Assembly: GCA_945830055.1 (NCBI GenBank)
Contig: CALZXH010000014.1
Span: 1-41,687 of the forward strand
Direction of reading: 5' to 3'
Origin: an uncultured Prevotella sp.
GTDB lineage: Bacteria; Bacteroidota; Bacteroidia; Bacteroidales; Bacteroidaceae
Length of the DNA: 41,687 bases
The notes below the pieces were generated by a model. That model had not been told where the DNA came from. It saw only the letters and a program-made list of their open reading frames with translations, and did no database searches. A program made the position numbers and the translations under genes. Of this stretch, positions 1 through 8,469 are shown in pieces (within the stretch, counting starts at the first letter, position 1; each line of letters begins with the position of its first letter).

Positions 1-1
1 C

Positions 2-475
2 AAGGCCTATTTCCTCCGCTTCAACAACCAGTCAAACTCCAACCCACAGAAAGTGTTCGGAAACACCACCTCGGAAATGGGTAGCTGGTATTTCACCATG
101 TCAAACGTGACCTTGTCAAAAGCCATGACAGGACAGAAGTGGGCGAACAATGTAAACGGAACAGGTTTCTACTGCCGCTTTGACCACTCCATCTTCTATG
201 ACCTCTACCAGCCTTTCAGACGCATCTCGGAAAAAGGCGGCAACTTCACCATGAAATTCAACTTCTTCTATAATCCGAAGGAAGAGGGAGATACCGACTA
301 TACCCGTAAGGACACATCAGGCGCCCCATTCGCCTCGCTCTACAACCCGTTATTCCCTGCTGAGTCGCTCACACGAGAACTTGACCTTGAGGCGGAGAAC
401 GGTGGTATCGATTTCACTCCTGGGGAGAAAGAGATAGTATATAATAATGGAGGAGACACACGTTGGCTCAGATGA
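2..475 (+). CDS. C-terminal part of an unrecognised PUL protein (5' truncated)
   Basis: An open frame runs from the first full codon at position 2 to a TGA at 473-475, so the window holds only the last 157 residues of a longer protein. It is 31 nt upstream of the susC start on the same strand, so it is probably in the same operon and likely part of a polysaccharide utilization locus. The visible part is rich in aromatic residues, Asn and Gly (for example SEMGSWYF, WANNVNGTGFYCRF), as in beta-sandwich secreted proteins. I do not recognise a catalytic motif or a named family. It could be a surface glycan-binding protein or the C-terminal domain of an enzyme; the missing N-terminus would decide. 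Confidence 0.7.
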   Translation, partial: KAYFLRFNNQSNSNPQKVFGNTTSEMGSWYFTMSNVTLSKAMTGQKWANNVNGTGFYCRFDHSIFYDLYQPFRRISEKGGNFTMKFNFFYNPKEEGDTDYTRKDTSGAPFASLYNPLFPAESLTRELDLEAENGGIDFTPGEKEIVYNNGGDTRWLR

Positions 476-506
476 AAACACAATCCACCTAAAACATAAA
501 CATACT

Positions 507-3500
507 ATGAAGCAATATATTAAGAAAACGTTTACACTGGCGGCAATGTTTGTAATATCGCTGGTTGCCATGTCGCAGAAGATGATAACGGGAACCGTGA
601 TAGATGAGAACGGTGATCCTATCATTGGTGCCACCGTCGTTACTACAGCAGACAAAAAGAGAGGTGTCGCTACCGATTTCAACGGAAAATTCAAGCTCAG
701 TGTACCGGCAAAGGCCAAGCTCAGAGTATCTTACATTGGCTATGAGACTGCCATTGTGGCTCCCGCTGACAACATGATTGTAAAGATGAGGGAAGACAAC
801 AGCAGTCTTGAAGATGTGGTGATTGTAGGTTATGGCTCCATGAAGCAGAAGAACGTCACCGGTTCGGTGGAGGTAATAGACCCTGTGGAACTCAGAGACC
901 TTAATGTCACCTCCCTCTCAGAGGCACTCGCAGGAATATCGCCTTCCATCCATGTGGACATGCCAAGTACCGGACGCCCCGGTGAGACCGCCACTATCAC
1001 CATCCGACAGGCAAAGGATGCGGTATCTATGGTGCCTACAGGAAAAGATCAAGGAGGTAATCCCATCGGTGGAGATGCCACAGCAACACCGCTTTATGTC
1101 ATCGATGACTTCATCACCACCGAGGAGGAGTTCAATAACCTTGACATCGACGAAGTGGAGAGCATCTCCATTCTGAAAGACTCGGAGGCTGCCGTATATG
1201 GTGCCTATGGTGCCTACGGCGTCATTCTGGTGAATACAAAGCGAGGCAAGGCCGGTCGCCCGAAAATCTCTTACCAGTTCCAGTTGGGTGTCTCCGACGC
1301 CATCATGCATGCCGATATGCTGTCAGGTTATGACTATGCGCGCATATACAACGCCGCACAATATGCCAAGACAGGAAAAGAGGAGAATATCGACCCGCTG
1401 CTCGGCTATTTCCAGGCAGACGAGATAGAGGCTTTGCGCAATACCAACTATAACCTGCTCGATAAGTATTGGAAGAGCGCCTCCACCCAGCGCCACAGCA
1501 TCAACATCAACGGCGGTACAGAACGTGCTACCTATTTTGCAGGCGTGTCTTATCAGACACAAGACGGTAACATCGGAAAACTCGACTATGACCGTTGGAA
1601 CTACCGTGCCGGCATCAATGCCAACATCTCGAAATACTTCAAGGCCACACTCTCTGTCTCTGGCTCTAACCTCTCGCGCAACCAGCACATGGCTGCTTCA
1701 AGTTCAGAAGAGGACTATAAGTATATGCTCAAGAATCCCACTTACGTGCCTGACGAGATAAACGGCTACTCCATCTACAACTCAGGTATGGAGAACGACC
1801 CCTCGTTCGACAATTATTATAACTACAGCTCCATGCTCAAGACACGTAACAACAAGGAGACAACCTCCAACTCCATGAGCATACAGGGTAGCATCCAGCA
1901 CGATTTCTCCTGGTTCAAGCCGTTGAAGGGACTTACCGCCAAGCTGACCTACTCACGCAATGTAAGCAACAGCGAGGTCAATGCCATCAAGATGGAGAAC
2001 ACCGTGTATCGTGTGAAAAACCGTGGCGGCTCGGGTAGCCACCTCTATGTAGTTGACCCTACAGCCATTATTGAGAATGAGACCGACCTAAACGGGTACC
2101 GCTATATCGACTTCGAAAACTTCGAGCCTCGCGTGCTCAACAGCGGACAGTCATCCTATCTGCAGCGCACCATGGACACCGACCAAAGCTATCAGCTCAA
2201 CTTCCTGCTCAACTATTCGCGCCGTTTCGGCGACCATGATGTCAGCGCCTCCTTCGGCATCGAGCGTAGCGAGAGCTGGAGCGAGAACCTCTATGGCAAG
2301 GGCACACACCCCCTGGCTTTCACCGATGGCAGCTCCAACTCGCTCGACAACGATGCGGAGATTACCTCCGAGTGGTCACGCAGTGAGGGTGGCTCTCTCG
2401 CCTATATCTTGCGCGCCAACTATGCTTATAAAAGCAAGTACCTGTTCCAGTTCCTGATGCGCACACAGGCCAGTACCAAGTTCTCGCCCGACAACTACTG
2501 GGGCACCTTCCCCGCGTTCTCTGCAGGATGGGTAATCAGCGAGGAACCTTGGTTCAACAACGAAAAACTGGTCAACTTCCTCAAACTGCGCGCCTCTTTC
2601 GGTGTCATGGGCCGTGACAACGTGCAGGCATGGCGTTGGTTGCAGCTGTACAGCTATAACCAGAACCGTTCCGTCATCTTCGGCACCAATCCGCAGCAGG
2701 AGTCGGGCCGCGCTTTCGCCTTGCCCGAGAAGTCTGGAACCAACCCTGACCTGCATTGGGATACCAACTATAAGATGAATTTCGGTGTAGATATGCGTGC
2801 GCTCGACAGCAGGCTCTCGGTTGTCTTCGACGCCTATTACGACAGGGGACGCTCCATGTTCGACTATCCCTCGTCTGCCATACTCCCCGGCACCGTAGGC
2901 ATCTATCCCGCTCCCGAAAACTATGCTGAAATGGACATGTGGGGTGCCGAGATACAGGTAGGATGGCGACAGCGCTTCTCTAAGGACATGTACTTCTCCT
3001 GCAAGGTAGGTATCGCATACGATGACAATAAGGTGAAGAAGATGTTTGAGGTAAAAGAACCCTATTTCACCGATAAGGTAGTGGGCGAGCGTACCGACCG
3101 TGGCCTTTGGGGACTGTCATGTATAGGCATGTTCCGCTCGTACCAGCAGATTGACGAGTATTTCCAGAAGTACAACATCACCAACTATCTCGGACTTACA
3201 AAGTCACAGGTGCAGCCGGGTATGCTTATCTACGAGGATATCCGTGGCGCCAAGGACGAAAATGGCAACTATACCGCTCCTGACGGTGTCATCAACTCTA
3301 AAGACGACGTGGTGCAGATTTCAAAACGTGCCAACAACCCTTACTCTGCCAATGCCAACCTGAACTTCGTGTGGAAGGATTTCTCCATCAATACCACCAT
3401 CCAGGCTCAGTGGGGCTCCTATACCCTTGTGCCAAGCTCGTTGAGAGGCGAGAGTTTCGGCAATCTGCAGACAACCAACATCAATGCCATGTGGAACGAC

Positions 3501-3851
3501 ATGTTTGTCTATGAGGACTATTTCGATGCCAATGGCAACCAGCTTGTATGGGCCAATCGTGACGGCTCGCTGCCCAATATACGCTATTCAAGCGTAAACA
3601 GTCTGGCATCCACCTTCTGGAGAATCTCAGGCGCCAGTATCGAGATGCGCAATATCACCCTTGCATGGACATTGCCAAGAGAATGGGTACGCACCGCCGG
3701 ACTGTCGAGCGTTCGCCTCAATGTCACGGTACAGAATGCCTTCAGTTTCTACAATCCCATACCTAAGGGAGCATGGAACGATTTCGCAGGTAGCTATGGT
3801 AGCTACCCGATATGCCGCAAGATAACCATGGGATTGAACGTCACATTTTGA
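507..3851 (+). CDS. SusC/RagA-family TonB-linked outer membrane transporter
   Basis: This 1114-residue protein is the outer-membrane barrel that, with its SusD partner, imports oligosaccharides using TonB energy. The ATG at 507 gives a good signal peptide (residues 1-23, basic start, hydrophobic core, AMSQ end); an in-frame extension from 447 would put 20 polar residues before it. Next come a carboxypeptidase-regulatory-like domain (about 25-94), a TonB-box-like segment LEDVVIVGYG at 101-110, and a plug ending in the family-typical VESISILKDSEAAVYGAYGAYG region. The rest is Tyr/Asn-rich barrel sequence ending in a Phe (NVTF), as expected for outer-membrane insertion. susD follows after 50 nt. 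The substrate cannot be read from the transporter itself. No anti-sigma or extra regulatory domain is visible. Confidence 0.96.
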   Translation: MKQYIKKTFTLAAMFVISLVAMSQKMITGTVIDENGDPIIGATVVTTADKKRGVATDFNGKFKLSVPAKAKLRVSYIGYETAIVAPADNMIVKMREDNSSLEDVVIVGYGSMKQKNVTGSVEVIDPVELRDLNVTSLSEALAGISPSIHVDMPSTGRPGETATITIRQAKDAVSMVPTGKDQGGNPIGGDATATPLYVIDDFITTEEEFNNLDIDEVESISILKDSEAAVYGAYGAYGVILVNTKRGKAGRPKISYQFQLGVSDAIMHADMLSGYDYARIYNAAQYAKTGKEENIDPLLGYFQADEIEALRNTNYNLLDKYWKSASTQRHSININGGTERATYFAGVSYQTQDGNIGKLDYDRWNYRAGINANISKYFKATLSVSGSNLSRNQHMAASSSEEDYKYMLKNPTYVPDEINGYSIYNSGMENDPSFDNYYNYSSMLKTRNNKETTSNSMSIQGSIQHDFSWFKPLKGLTAKLTYSRNVSNSEVNAIKMENTVYRVKNRGGSGSHLYVVDPTAIIENETDLNGYRYIDFENFEPRVLNSGQSSYLQRTMDTDQSYQLNFLLNYSRRFGDHDVSASFGIERSESWSENLYGKGTHPLAFTDGSSNSLDNDAEITSEWSRSEGGSLAYILRANYAYKSKYLFQFLMRTQASTKFSPDNYWGTFPAFSAGWVISEEPWFNNEKLVNFLKLRASFGVMGRDNVQAWRWLQLYSYNQNRSVIFGTNPQQESGRAFALPEKSGTNPDLHWDTNYKMNFGVDMRALDSRLSVVFDAYYDRGRSMFDYPSSAILPGTVGIYPAPENYAEMDMWGAEIQVGWRQRFSKDMYFSCKVGIAYDDNKVKKMFEVKEPYFTDKVVGERTDRGLWGLSCIGMFRSYQQIDEYFQKYNITNYLGLTKSQVQPGMLIYEDIRGAKDENGNYTAPDGVINSKDDVVQISKRANNPYSANANLNFVWKDFSINTTIQAQWGSYTLVPSSLRGESFGNLQTTNINAMWNDMFVYEDYFDANGNQLVWANRDGSLPNIRYSSVNSLASTFWRISGASIEMRNITLAWTLPREWVRTAGLSSVRLNVTVQNAFSFYNPIPKGAWNDFAGSYGSYPICRKITMGLNVTF

Positions 3852-3901
3852 TAATATATCCAAATAGATCTTCATAATACTAACTAATAGCATACTTTTT
3901 T

Positions 3902-6124
3902 ATGAAAACAAACATATATGCCTTGTCACTTACAGCCGTTATCGCACTGTCTGCCGTAAGTTGTAGTGACGATTTCCTTGCCGACAAGCGCCCGTACGGT
4001 AGTTATGGTCCCGAGCAGGCTTACTATGACCAGGCTTCTGTCAATCTGAGATTGAACTACATCTACCAGAAGTCGCTCCCGAATCATAAGTCATTCAGCA
4101 ACACGGGCGACAACTATTATCCCGACCTGTGGCCCGTGGGCGGCAACGACTTCCTCTCCACCCATACCGATGAGTTCACCGGCTATGGCACATGGTCAGA
4201 ACCCGGAAAGGTATGGGACAATACCAATATCCACCGCTTTTTCTTCTATGGCATCAACGAGAGTCCTTGGAAGAAGATACGCGAGTGTACGGATGTGATA
4301 GTGCGTGTCAACAATACCGAGGGCATCATCCTTACCGACCTGCAGAAACAGCAGGTTACCGGCCAAGCGATGTTCTTCAGGGCATCACGCTATTTCAGAC
4401 TCTGGAAGCGTTTTGGAGGACTTCCTATCGTCAACACCATCCAATCTACGCTATCCTCTGATGCCGACAAGCTCAAACTGGCTCGCACATCCTCCGACAG
4501 CACGTTCCGCTTTATGATGGAAGATCTGAGATATGCCGGCGAACATCTTCCCGCAAGATGGGAGGAGGAAGCCAACGACTGGGGGCGCATCACATCTGGT
4601 GCGGCTTACGCCCTTGCGGGGTATATTGCAAACTATTATGCAAGTCCCGTATTCAACCGCGCCGACGAACAGGACCGCTGGCTCACTGCCTACGAACTAA
4701 ACTCGCTGGCATTGGCAAAGTTGCAGGAAGGCAATTTCGGTCTTGCATACACCGATACTCCCGGAAAGAATGCCGAGGGATGGGCGAAGATATGGTCAAA
4801 CATTTACGGTGGTGAGCAGAACAGGTCGGAGGCTGTATTCTTCGCCGTGTGCAACAATCTGGGAGGCGACCCAACTGACCAGCTCTACAACAACTGGGAA
4901 CAGGCGGTGCGTCCCAAGAATGCCATGGGTTCAGCCACCCTATGCCCTACAGCAGAGATGGTGGACCTTTTCCCGATGGCAGATGGCAAACGCCCCACAG
5001 AGGTAGGAAAATACACCTACGACAAGCAACTCTTCTTCCTCAACCGTGATCCCCGGTTCTACCGTACCTTCGCTTTCCCCGGTACCCAGTGGAAGTTCTC
5101 CGGCTCTATGACACAGCCCGACCAATGTCCGTATGCCAGCGGTACCGACTACGAGTTGCAGAACTATGCATGGTACTCGTCTCCCGAGGAGTTCAACGAC
5201 TCTGTGCAGACCGGCTACTTCTCTGACCTCATGGGCTCTGGCGGACAGAGTATCTACGTCCGCAAGAAGTCGCAGGATTATGCTGTTGCAGGCACTCCGC
5301 TCTATGTCTATGACGACGAGAACGGCTTCTCCATCAACGCCCAGCCAGCCATATACATGCGCTATACCGAGGTGCTGCTCAATTTTGCCGAGGCAGCTTG
5401 CGGTGCTGGTAAACTTGATGAGGCTTGGGACGCTCTTGTCAAGATACGCCAGCGTGTGGGATATGAGGGCGACTGCGGACTTGACCCCGCCATTCGCGGC
5501 GACAGGGCAAAGATGTTCGATGCCATACTCTATGAGCGCCAGGTGGAGCTCGCATATGAGGGCAAGCGGTTTGACGACTGTCACCGATGGATGCTCTTCG
5601 ACGGTGGAGTGGGGCAGACCGACATCTCTCCTGAATTGGCTCTGACTGCATGGAGCGGCAACACCTGCACCTATCTCGGTGTGCGTCCGCTCAACCAGCA
5701 GCTGTTGCATAAGCTCGAGATGGTCATCGACCCGAATATCTATACCGGTGGAAAGACCCCGGAAAGCGATCCGTTCGGAGCAACCGTCGCTGTTCTCGAA
5801 AAACCCAAAGCCCTCACACTGACTGAGGACTTCTGTACTGTTGCGCCAGAGACAGAGGACGGTGAGGTGACCTATAACAACGCCAACGTAAAAGCCTTGG
5901 CACAGTTCTACCAGCGTAACCTTGTTCGTAAGGATGTGGCTACGATGACCAATGAGACCAGCGCCTATCCTACTTGGCCCGCCACCTGCTATTTCCTTGG
6001 ACTCAGCACGGGCGACCAGGAGAACAATCCCGGAGTGGTGCAGGAGATAGGATGGCAGAGCCTCTACGGCGGTATGGGCCTGTATAATCCCGTCAGCAAG
6101 AATCCCGTCACCGTCAATCCGTAA
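3902..6124 (+). CDS. SusD/RagB-family surface glycan-binding lipoprotein
   Basis: This 740-residue lipoprotein forms the lid of the SusC channel and captures glycan at the cell surface. It has a lipoprotein signal peptide with the acceptor Cys at residue 21 (SAVSC), followed directly by Ser-Asp-Asp, which resembles the acidic export signal that sends Bacteroidetes lipoproteins to the outside of the outer membrane. The N-terminal half carries the SusD-like segment with the FFRASRYFRLWKRFGGLPIV motif. The C-terminal half carries the RagB/SusD helices (AIYMRYTEVLLNFAEA and YERQVELAYEGKRFDDCHRW). At 740 residues it is longer than many SusD proteins (often 500-650). It lies 50 nt after susC and 25 nt before the broken gene at 6150, so all are probably co-transcribed. 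Confidence 0.96.
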   Translation: MKTNIYALSLTAVIALSAVSCSDDFLADKRPYGSYGPEQAYYDQASVNLRLNYIYQKSLPNHKSFSNTGDNYYPDLWPVGGNDFLSTHTDEFTGYGTWSEPGKVWDNTNIHRFFFYGINESPWKKIRECTDVIVRVNNTEGIILTDLQKQQVTGQAMFFRASRYFRLWKRFGGLPIVNTIQSTLSSDADKLKLARTSSDSTFRFMMEDLRYAGEHLPARWEEEANDWGRITSGAAYALAGYIANYYASPVFNRADEQDRWLTAYELNSLALAKLQEGNFGLAYTDTPGKNAEGWAKIWSNIYGGEQNRSEAVFFAVCNNLGGDPTDQLYNNWEQAVRPKNAMGSATLCPTAEMVDLFPMADGKRPTEVGKYTYDKQLFFLNRDPRFYRTFAFPGTQWKFSGSMTQPDQCPYASGTDYELQNYAWYSSPEEFNDSVQTGYFSDLMGSGGQSIYVRKKSQDYAVAGTPLYVYDDENGFSINAQPAIYMRYTEVLLNFAEAACGAGKLDEAWDALVKIRQRVGYEGDCGLDPAIRGDRAKMFDAILYERQVELAYEGKRFDDCHRWMLFDGGVGQTDISPELALTAWSGNTCTYLGVRPLNQQLLHKLEMVIDPNIYTGGKTPESDPFGATVAVLEKPKALTLTEDFCTVAPETEDGEVTYNNANVKALAQFYQRNLVRKDVATMTNETSAYPTWPATCYFLGLSTGDQENNPGVVQEIGWQSLYGGMGLYNPVSKNPVTVNP

Positions 6125-6149
6125 CGGGCAGGTATCATCATCAAAGACC

Positions 6150-6768
6150 ATGAAATATAGAATTTCACAGATAGCCTTTCTGTGCCTCGCATCCGCATTG
6201 GACCTGCAGGCCCAGAGCATCGATATCAACATGTCGGGGCGCAATCCCAACGAAGGTACTGCCGTCGGCTTCCAGCCCTGGACCTTCGGCCGTGTCAGGC
6301 AGGCCACAGGCAAGTTCGAAATACCGAACTCTGCCGACTCGGTGAGCGTCACGATTTCCTGTGTGCCCGGCATGGACGGCAATGCCGTGCGCGACAACTA
6401 TTGGAAGCAGGGAGTGGTGAACTATGGCTATAAACTGCTGGGCGACGGCGCGTATGTCATCAACAAGACCGATGACGACAGCAACGACTATACCGACATC
6501 ACCGAGGCAGGCGGCAGGCCTGTCCACCGTAAGGATGACGGTGACCGATGCCGACGGCTCTGCCATGACCCGTCTGTTGCACGTGGCGGTCACCGGTGCC
6601 ACCGATGGTATCGAACATGTGCAGAGTGCCGACTTCCAGCCGGTGCGTTATGAGGTCTATACGCCCGACGGCAAACAAGTCACCACACCAGTCAGGGGCG
6701 GGGCATACATCCTGCGCGCCTATGACAAAGACGGGCAATGCAAGGTGATGAAAGCCCTGAGGAAATGA
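6150..6768 (+). pseudogene. Secreted PUL protein broken by a 7-bp duplication
   Basis: Translation from 6150 gives a signal peptide (ends near LQAQ) and a domain beginning SIDINMSGRNPNEG that runs to TDITEAGG, then goes out of frame and stops at 6653. The frame that continues the protein (STVRMTVTDADG to KVMKALRK, stop at 6766-6768) is shifted by +1. The switch coincides with two exact copies of GGCAGGC at 6506-6512 and 6513-6519. Removing one copy restores a single 203-residue protein reading TDITEAGLSTVRMTV across the join. The C-terminal end (DFQPVRYEVYTPDGKQVT, then a basic tail) resembles the end of secreted Prevotella glycan-degrading proteins. From memory, the N-terminal domain resembles one attached to pectin-active enzymes; that is tentative. 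No catalytic domain is present, so an older internal deletion is also possible. Confidence 0.75.
6506..6519 (+). repeat. Exact 7-bp tandem duplication causing a frameshift
   Basis: GGCAGGC occurs twice with no gap, at 6506-6512 and 6513-6519. Seven bases add one to the reading frame, and deleting one unit joins the two halves of the gene at 6150-6768 without any stop codon. This is seen directly in the sequence. Slipped-strand replication is the likely origin. Confidence 0.9.
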
Positions 6769-6818
6769 GATGCCTCTTCTGCCGTAACGGATAAGGCCCA
6801 TCGGTAATATACAACAGT

Positions 6819-6861
6819 CGGAGGCTGCAAGCCGGTAAATACATGCCGCTTGCAGCCTCCG
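6819..6861. terminator. Perfect 13-bp hairpin between convergent genes
   Basis: Bases 6819-6831 (CGGAGGCTGCAAG) pair perfectly with 6849-6861, leaving a 17-nt loop. It lies between the broken gene ending at 6768 (+) and the nuclease-like gene ending at 6898 (-), where a bidirectional terminator is expected. The T-rich stretch on the + strand (CTTTTCTT, 6871-6878) begins about 9 nt after the stem, so intrinsic termination is plausible but not canonical. Confidence 0.6.
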
Positions 6862-6897
6862 TTGTGATGTCTTTTCTTGTCACCCGTATCAGGTAAC

Positions 6898-7854
6898 TCA
6901 TAAACGTTTTATCTCTTCTATAGATATTTTTGTCAACGCCACTATTTGTTCCTCCGAAATACCAGCCAACTTCATTGCTTTCGCGGATACAAGCAAGGCT
7001 GTACGCTGCTCCTCCAACTGTGCAGACTGCTCCTCCAGACGGGCATCCTGTTCCACCAGACGGGCATCTTGCTCAGCGATTTTCTGGTCACGTTTCATGA
7101 TTGCGGTATCACGCGTCTCGATGGCCGAGAAATACTCGTCTTCTACGTTCATGTCCTGACGCAGCTTGCTGTCAGAGGCTGCTGCAAGAAGGCGATGAAG
7201 GATGTGCTTCATCTCTTCATCACCATCGTATGCCGATTCGTCAATCTTCAACACCTGACGGTTTTTACCGTCCTTGTTGGTCTGGTCGAAAACACTCAGC
7301 ACCTCCACCAGCCGGTTGTTGACACGGCCGTGGAGAAGGGGTATCTGGACAATGATGCTGTCATGCACGAGACTCTCTACAAAAGGGTCGGGCATCCCCT
7401 TGGTCACCTCCACGCCATCATAGTCATACGACTTGTGCCTGACGTAAAGCACAGGCTCCTCGATTTCCCCGACCTGATGCCCGAGCAGATACACGGTTAT
7501 CATCGGGATGCCATAGCCGTTGGGGTTGGAATCCTTCAGGATGTTGTCAGGGTTGGCGTATTGGGTACCGAGATACTGACGGAAACGCAGTGTCTCCGTC
7601 TCAAGCCATGTCTTCTGCAGTTCTATCAACACCAGTTTCAGGCTTCCGTCGTCCTGACGCACCTTAGCGCCAAAGTCAATGCGGAACATGGATATCTTGT
7701 CACGAGTGCCGTTGGTGTATTCATGCTTGCGCATGTCAACCTCAGCCACTTCTCGCTTCAAAAGCGCCGACAGCACGGTCTTGGCCACACGGTTGTCCTC
7801 CATAAGATACTTGAACACCGAGTCATATATCGGATTTGCAACGCTTATTATCAT
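6898..7854 (-). CDS. PD-(D/E)XK nuclease family putative transposase (Rpn-like)
   Basis: This 318-residue protein matches the PD-(D/E)XK_2 family, annotated in Bacteroidetes as nuclease-family transposase or Rpn-like recombination-promoting nuclease. The opening ANPIYDSVFKYLMEDNRVAKTVLSALL is the family hallmark. The likely catalytic residues are Asp60 (FRIDFG) and Glu78-x-Gln80 (LIELQKTW). Residues of about 249-286 form a predicted coiled coil built from the heptad EQDARLV, repeated with variation. The ATG at 7854 is preferred over an in-frame start at 7956 because a consensus promoter lies between them at 7881-7912. The gene stands alone between the PUL remnant and a repeat-rich intergenic region. 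No terminal inverted repeats were recognised. Its cellular role is unknown; real transposition by this family is poorly supported. Confidence 0.85.
   Translation of the reverse strand: MIISVANPIYDSVFKYLMEDNRVAKTVLSALLKREVAEVDMRKHEYTNGTRDKISMFRIDFGAKVRQDDGSLKLVLIELQKTWLETETLRFRQYLGTQYANPDNILKDSNPNGYGIPMITVYLLGHQVGEIEEPVLYVRHKSYDYDGVEVTKGMPDPFVESLVHDSIIVQIPLLHGRVNNRLVEVLSVFDQTNKDGKNRQVLKIDESAYDGDEEMKHILHRLLAAASDSKLRQDMNVEDEYFSAIETRDTAIMKRDQKIAEQDARLVEQDARLEEQSAQLEEQRTALLVSAKAMKLAGISEEQIVALTKISIEEIKRL
7009..7071 (-). repeat. 21-bp imperfect tandem repeats coding a heptad coiled coil
   Basis: Three 21-bp units (7009-7029, 7030-7050, 7051-7071) lie inside the nuclease-like gene and each encodes one heptad of the EQDARLx type. 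The two units at 7030-7071 are nearly identical. A fourth, diverged unit follows toward 7090. Because each unit is a multiple of three and one heptad long, copy-number change would lengthen or shorten the coiled coil without breaking the frame. Confidence 0.8.
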
Positions 7855-7880
7855 TGTCGTACGTCTATTTTGTTCAGGTG

Positions 7881-7912
7881 CAAAATTAAGGAATAAATAT
7901 GAAATCACCAAA
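7881..7912 (-). promoter_or_regulatory. Consensus Bacteroidetes promoter for the nuclease-like gene
   Basis: On the minus strand, TTTG (7909-7912) is followed after 20 nt by TAATTTTG (7881-7888). This fits the -33/-7 consensus of the Bacteroidetes primary sigma factor. Transcription would begin near 7875, about 20 nt before the ATG at 7854, and rules out the longer in-frame start at 7956. Confidence 0.75.
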
Positions 7913-8050
7913 CCCTTCCGCATGAAGCCGATGTGTTTGTGTGGTCTTCGGGGCATTGCTTATGGCTCCTGAGGGTGATAACTTCCGACCGGCGCCTGTC
8001 ATCATTTATGGCTCCAGAGGGCATCAGCAAGTCCTCCGTTAATCACAATG

Positions 8051-8132
8051 CAAAGATAATGCAAATCGAGAGCAGAATCATCAAGCTTGCTTGAGTGTTA
8101 TGCCGAGATGCAGCTTATCTTATACAAAGATA
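8051..8132. repeat. 82-bp hairpin element flanked by CAAAGATA direct repeats
   Basis: CAAAGATA occurs at 8051-8058 and again at 8125-8132. Between and partly overlapping them is an imperfect inverted repeat: left arm 8055-8074 (GATAATGCAAATCGAGAGCA), right arm 8101-8119 (TGCCGAGATGCAGCTTATC), with a small central stem TCAAG-CTTG-CTTGA (8081-8094). The layout resembles a REP/MITE-type noncoding element. I recall similar intergenic sequences in other Bacteroidales genomes, but cannot check that here. No second copy was noticed in this window. Confidence 0.55.
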
Positions 8133-8469
8133 CGAAATATCCAGCCCCGTTATCCTGTTTTCCCCGACTTCGTGCGCCGTTTTCCCTGACTTTGTTCATC
8201 CCCCTTGGGGGGGGACTGTGGGGGGCTTCTGTTTACACGGCTTTTTAAGGCTAATATATATACGTTATGTAACATTTGTAACAGCAGAGCAAATAACGGA
8301 TGGCGATGGGTAGATATTCAAAGAATAGTTTGAAATAATCAATGGAGAGAGAATGACCATAAATAAAATATTGTCAGTCTTTTTAATTGATAAAGAAGAC
8401 CATCTTTTTCTGTATTTGCTTTAGATTTCAACAACGTCTGTATGAAATATTCTTTTGACAGTTCATTCC

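Noticed and set aside
4940..6397. 485-codon open frame on the minus strand opposite susD
   Set aside because: It lies wholly antisense to well-supported SusD coding sequence, and its translation is a low-information Val/Leu/His-rich string with no domain. It reflects codon bias of the sense gene.
6506..6519. Programmed ribosomal frameshift
   Set aside because: There is no slippery heptamer or downstream stem typical of programmed frameshifting, whereas an exact 7-bp duplication fully explains the +1 shift.
6898..7854. Insertion sequence with defined ends around the nuclease-like gene
   Set aside because: I could not find matching terminal inverted repeats or a target-site duplication bracketing the gene; it has its own promoter and looks like a resident gene.
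8095..8313. Possible 72-codon protein
   Set aside because: Starts inside the palindromic element and crosses the C/G homopolymer runs; no signal peptide, motif or promoter.
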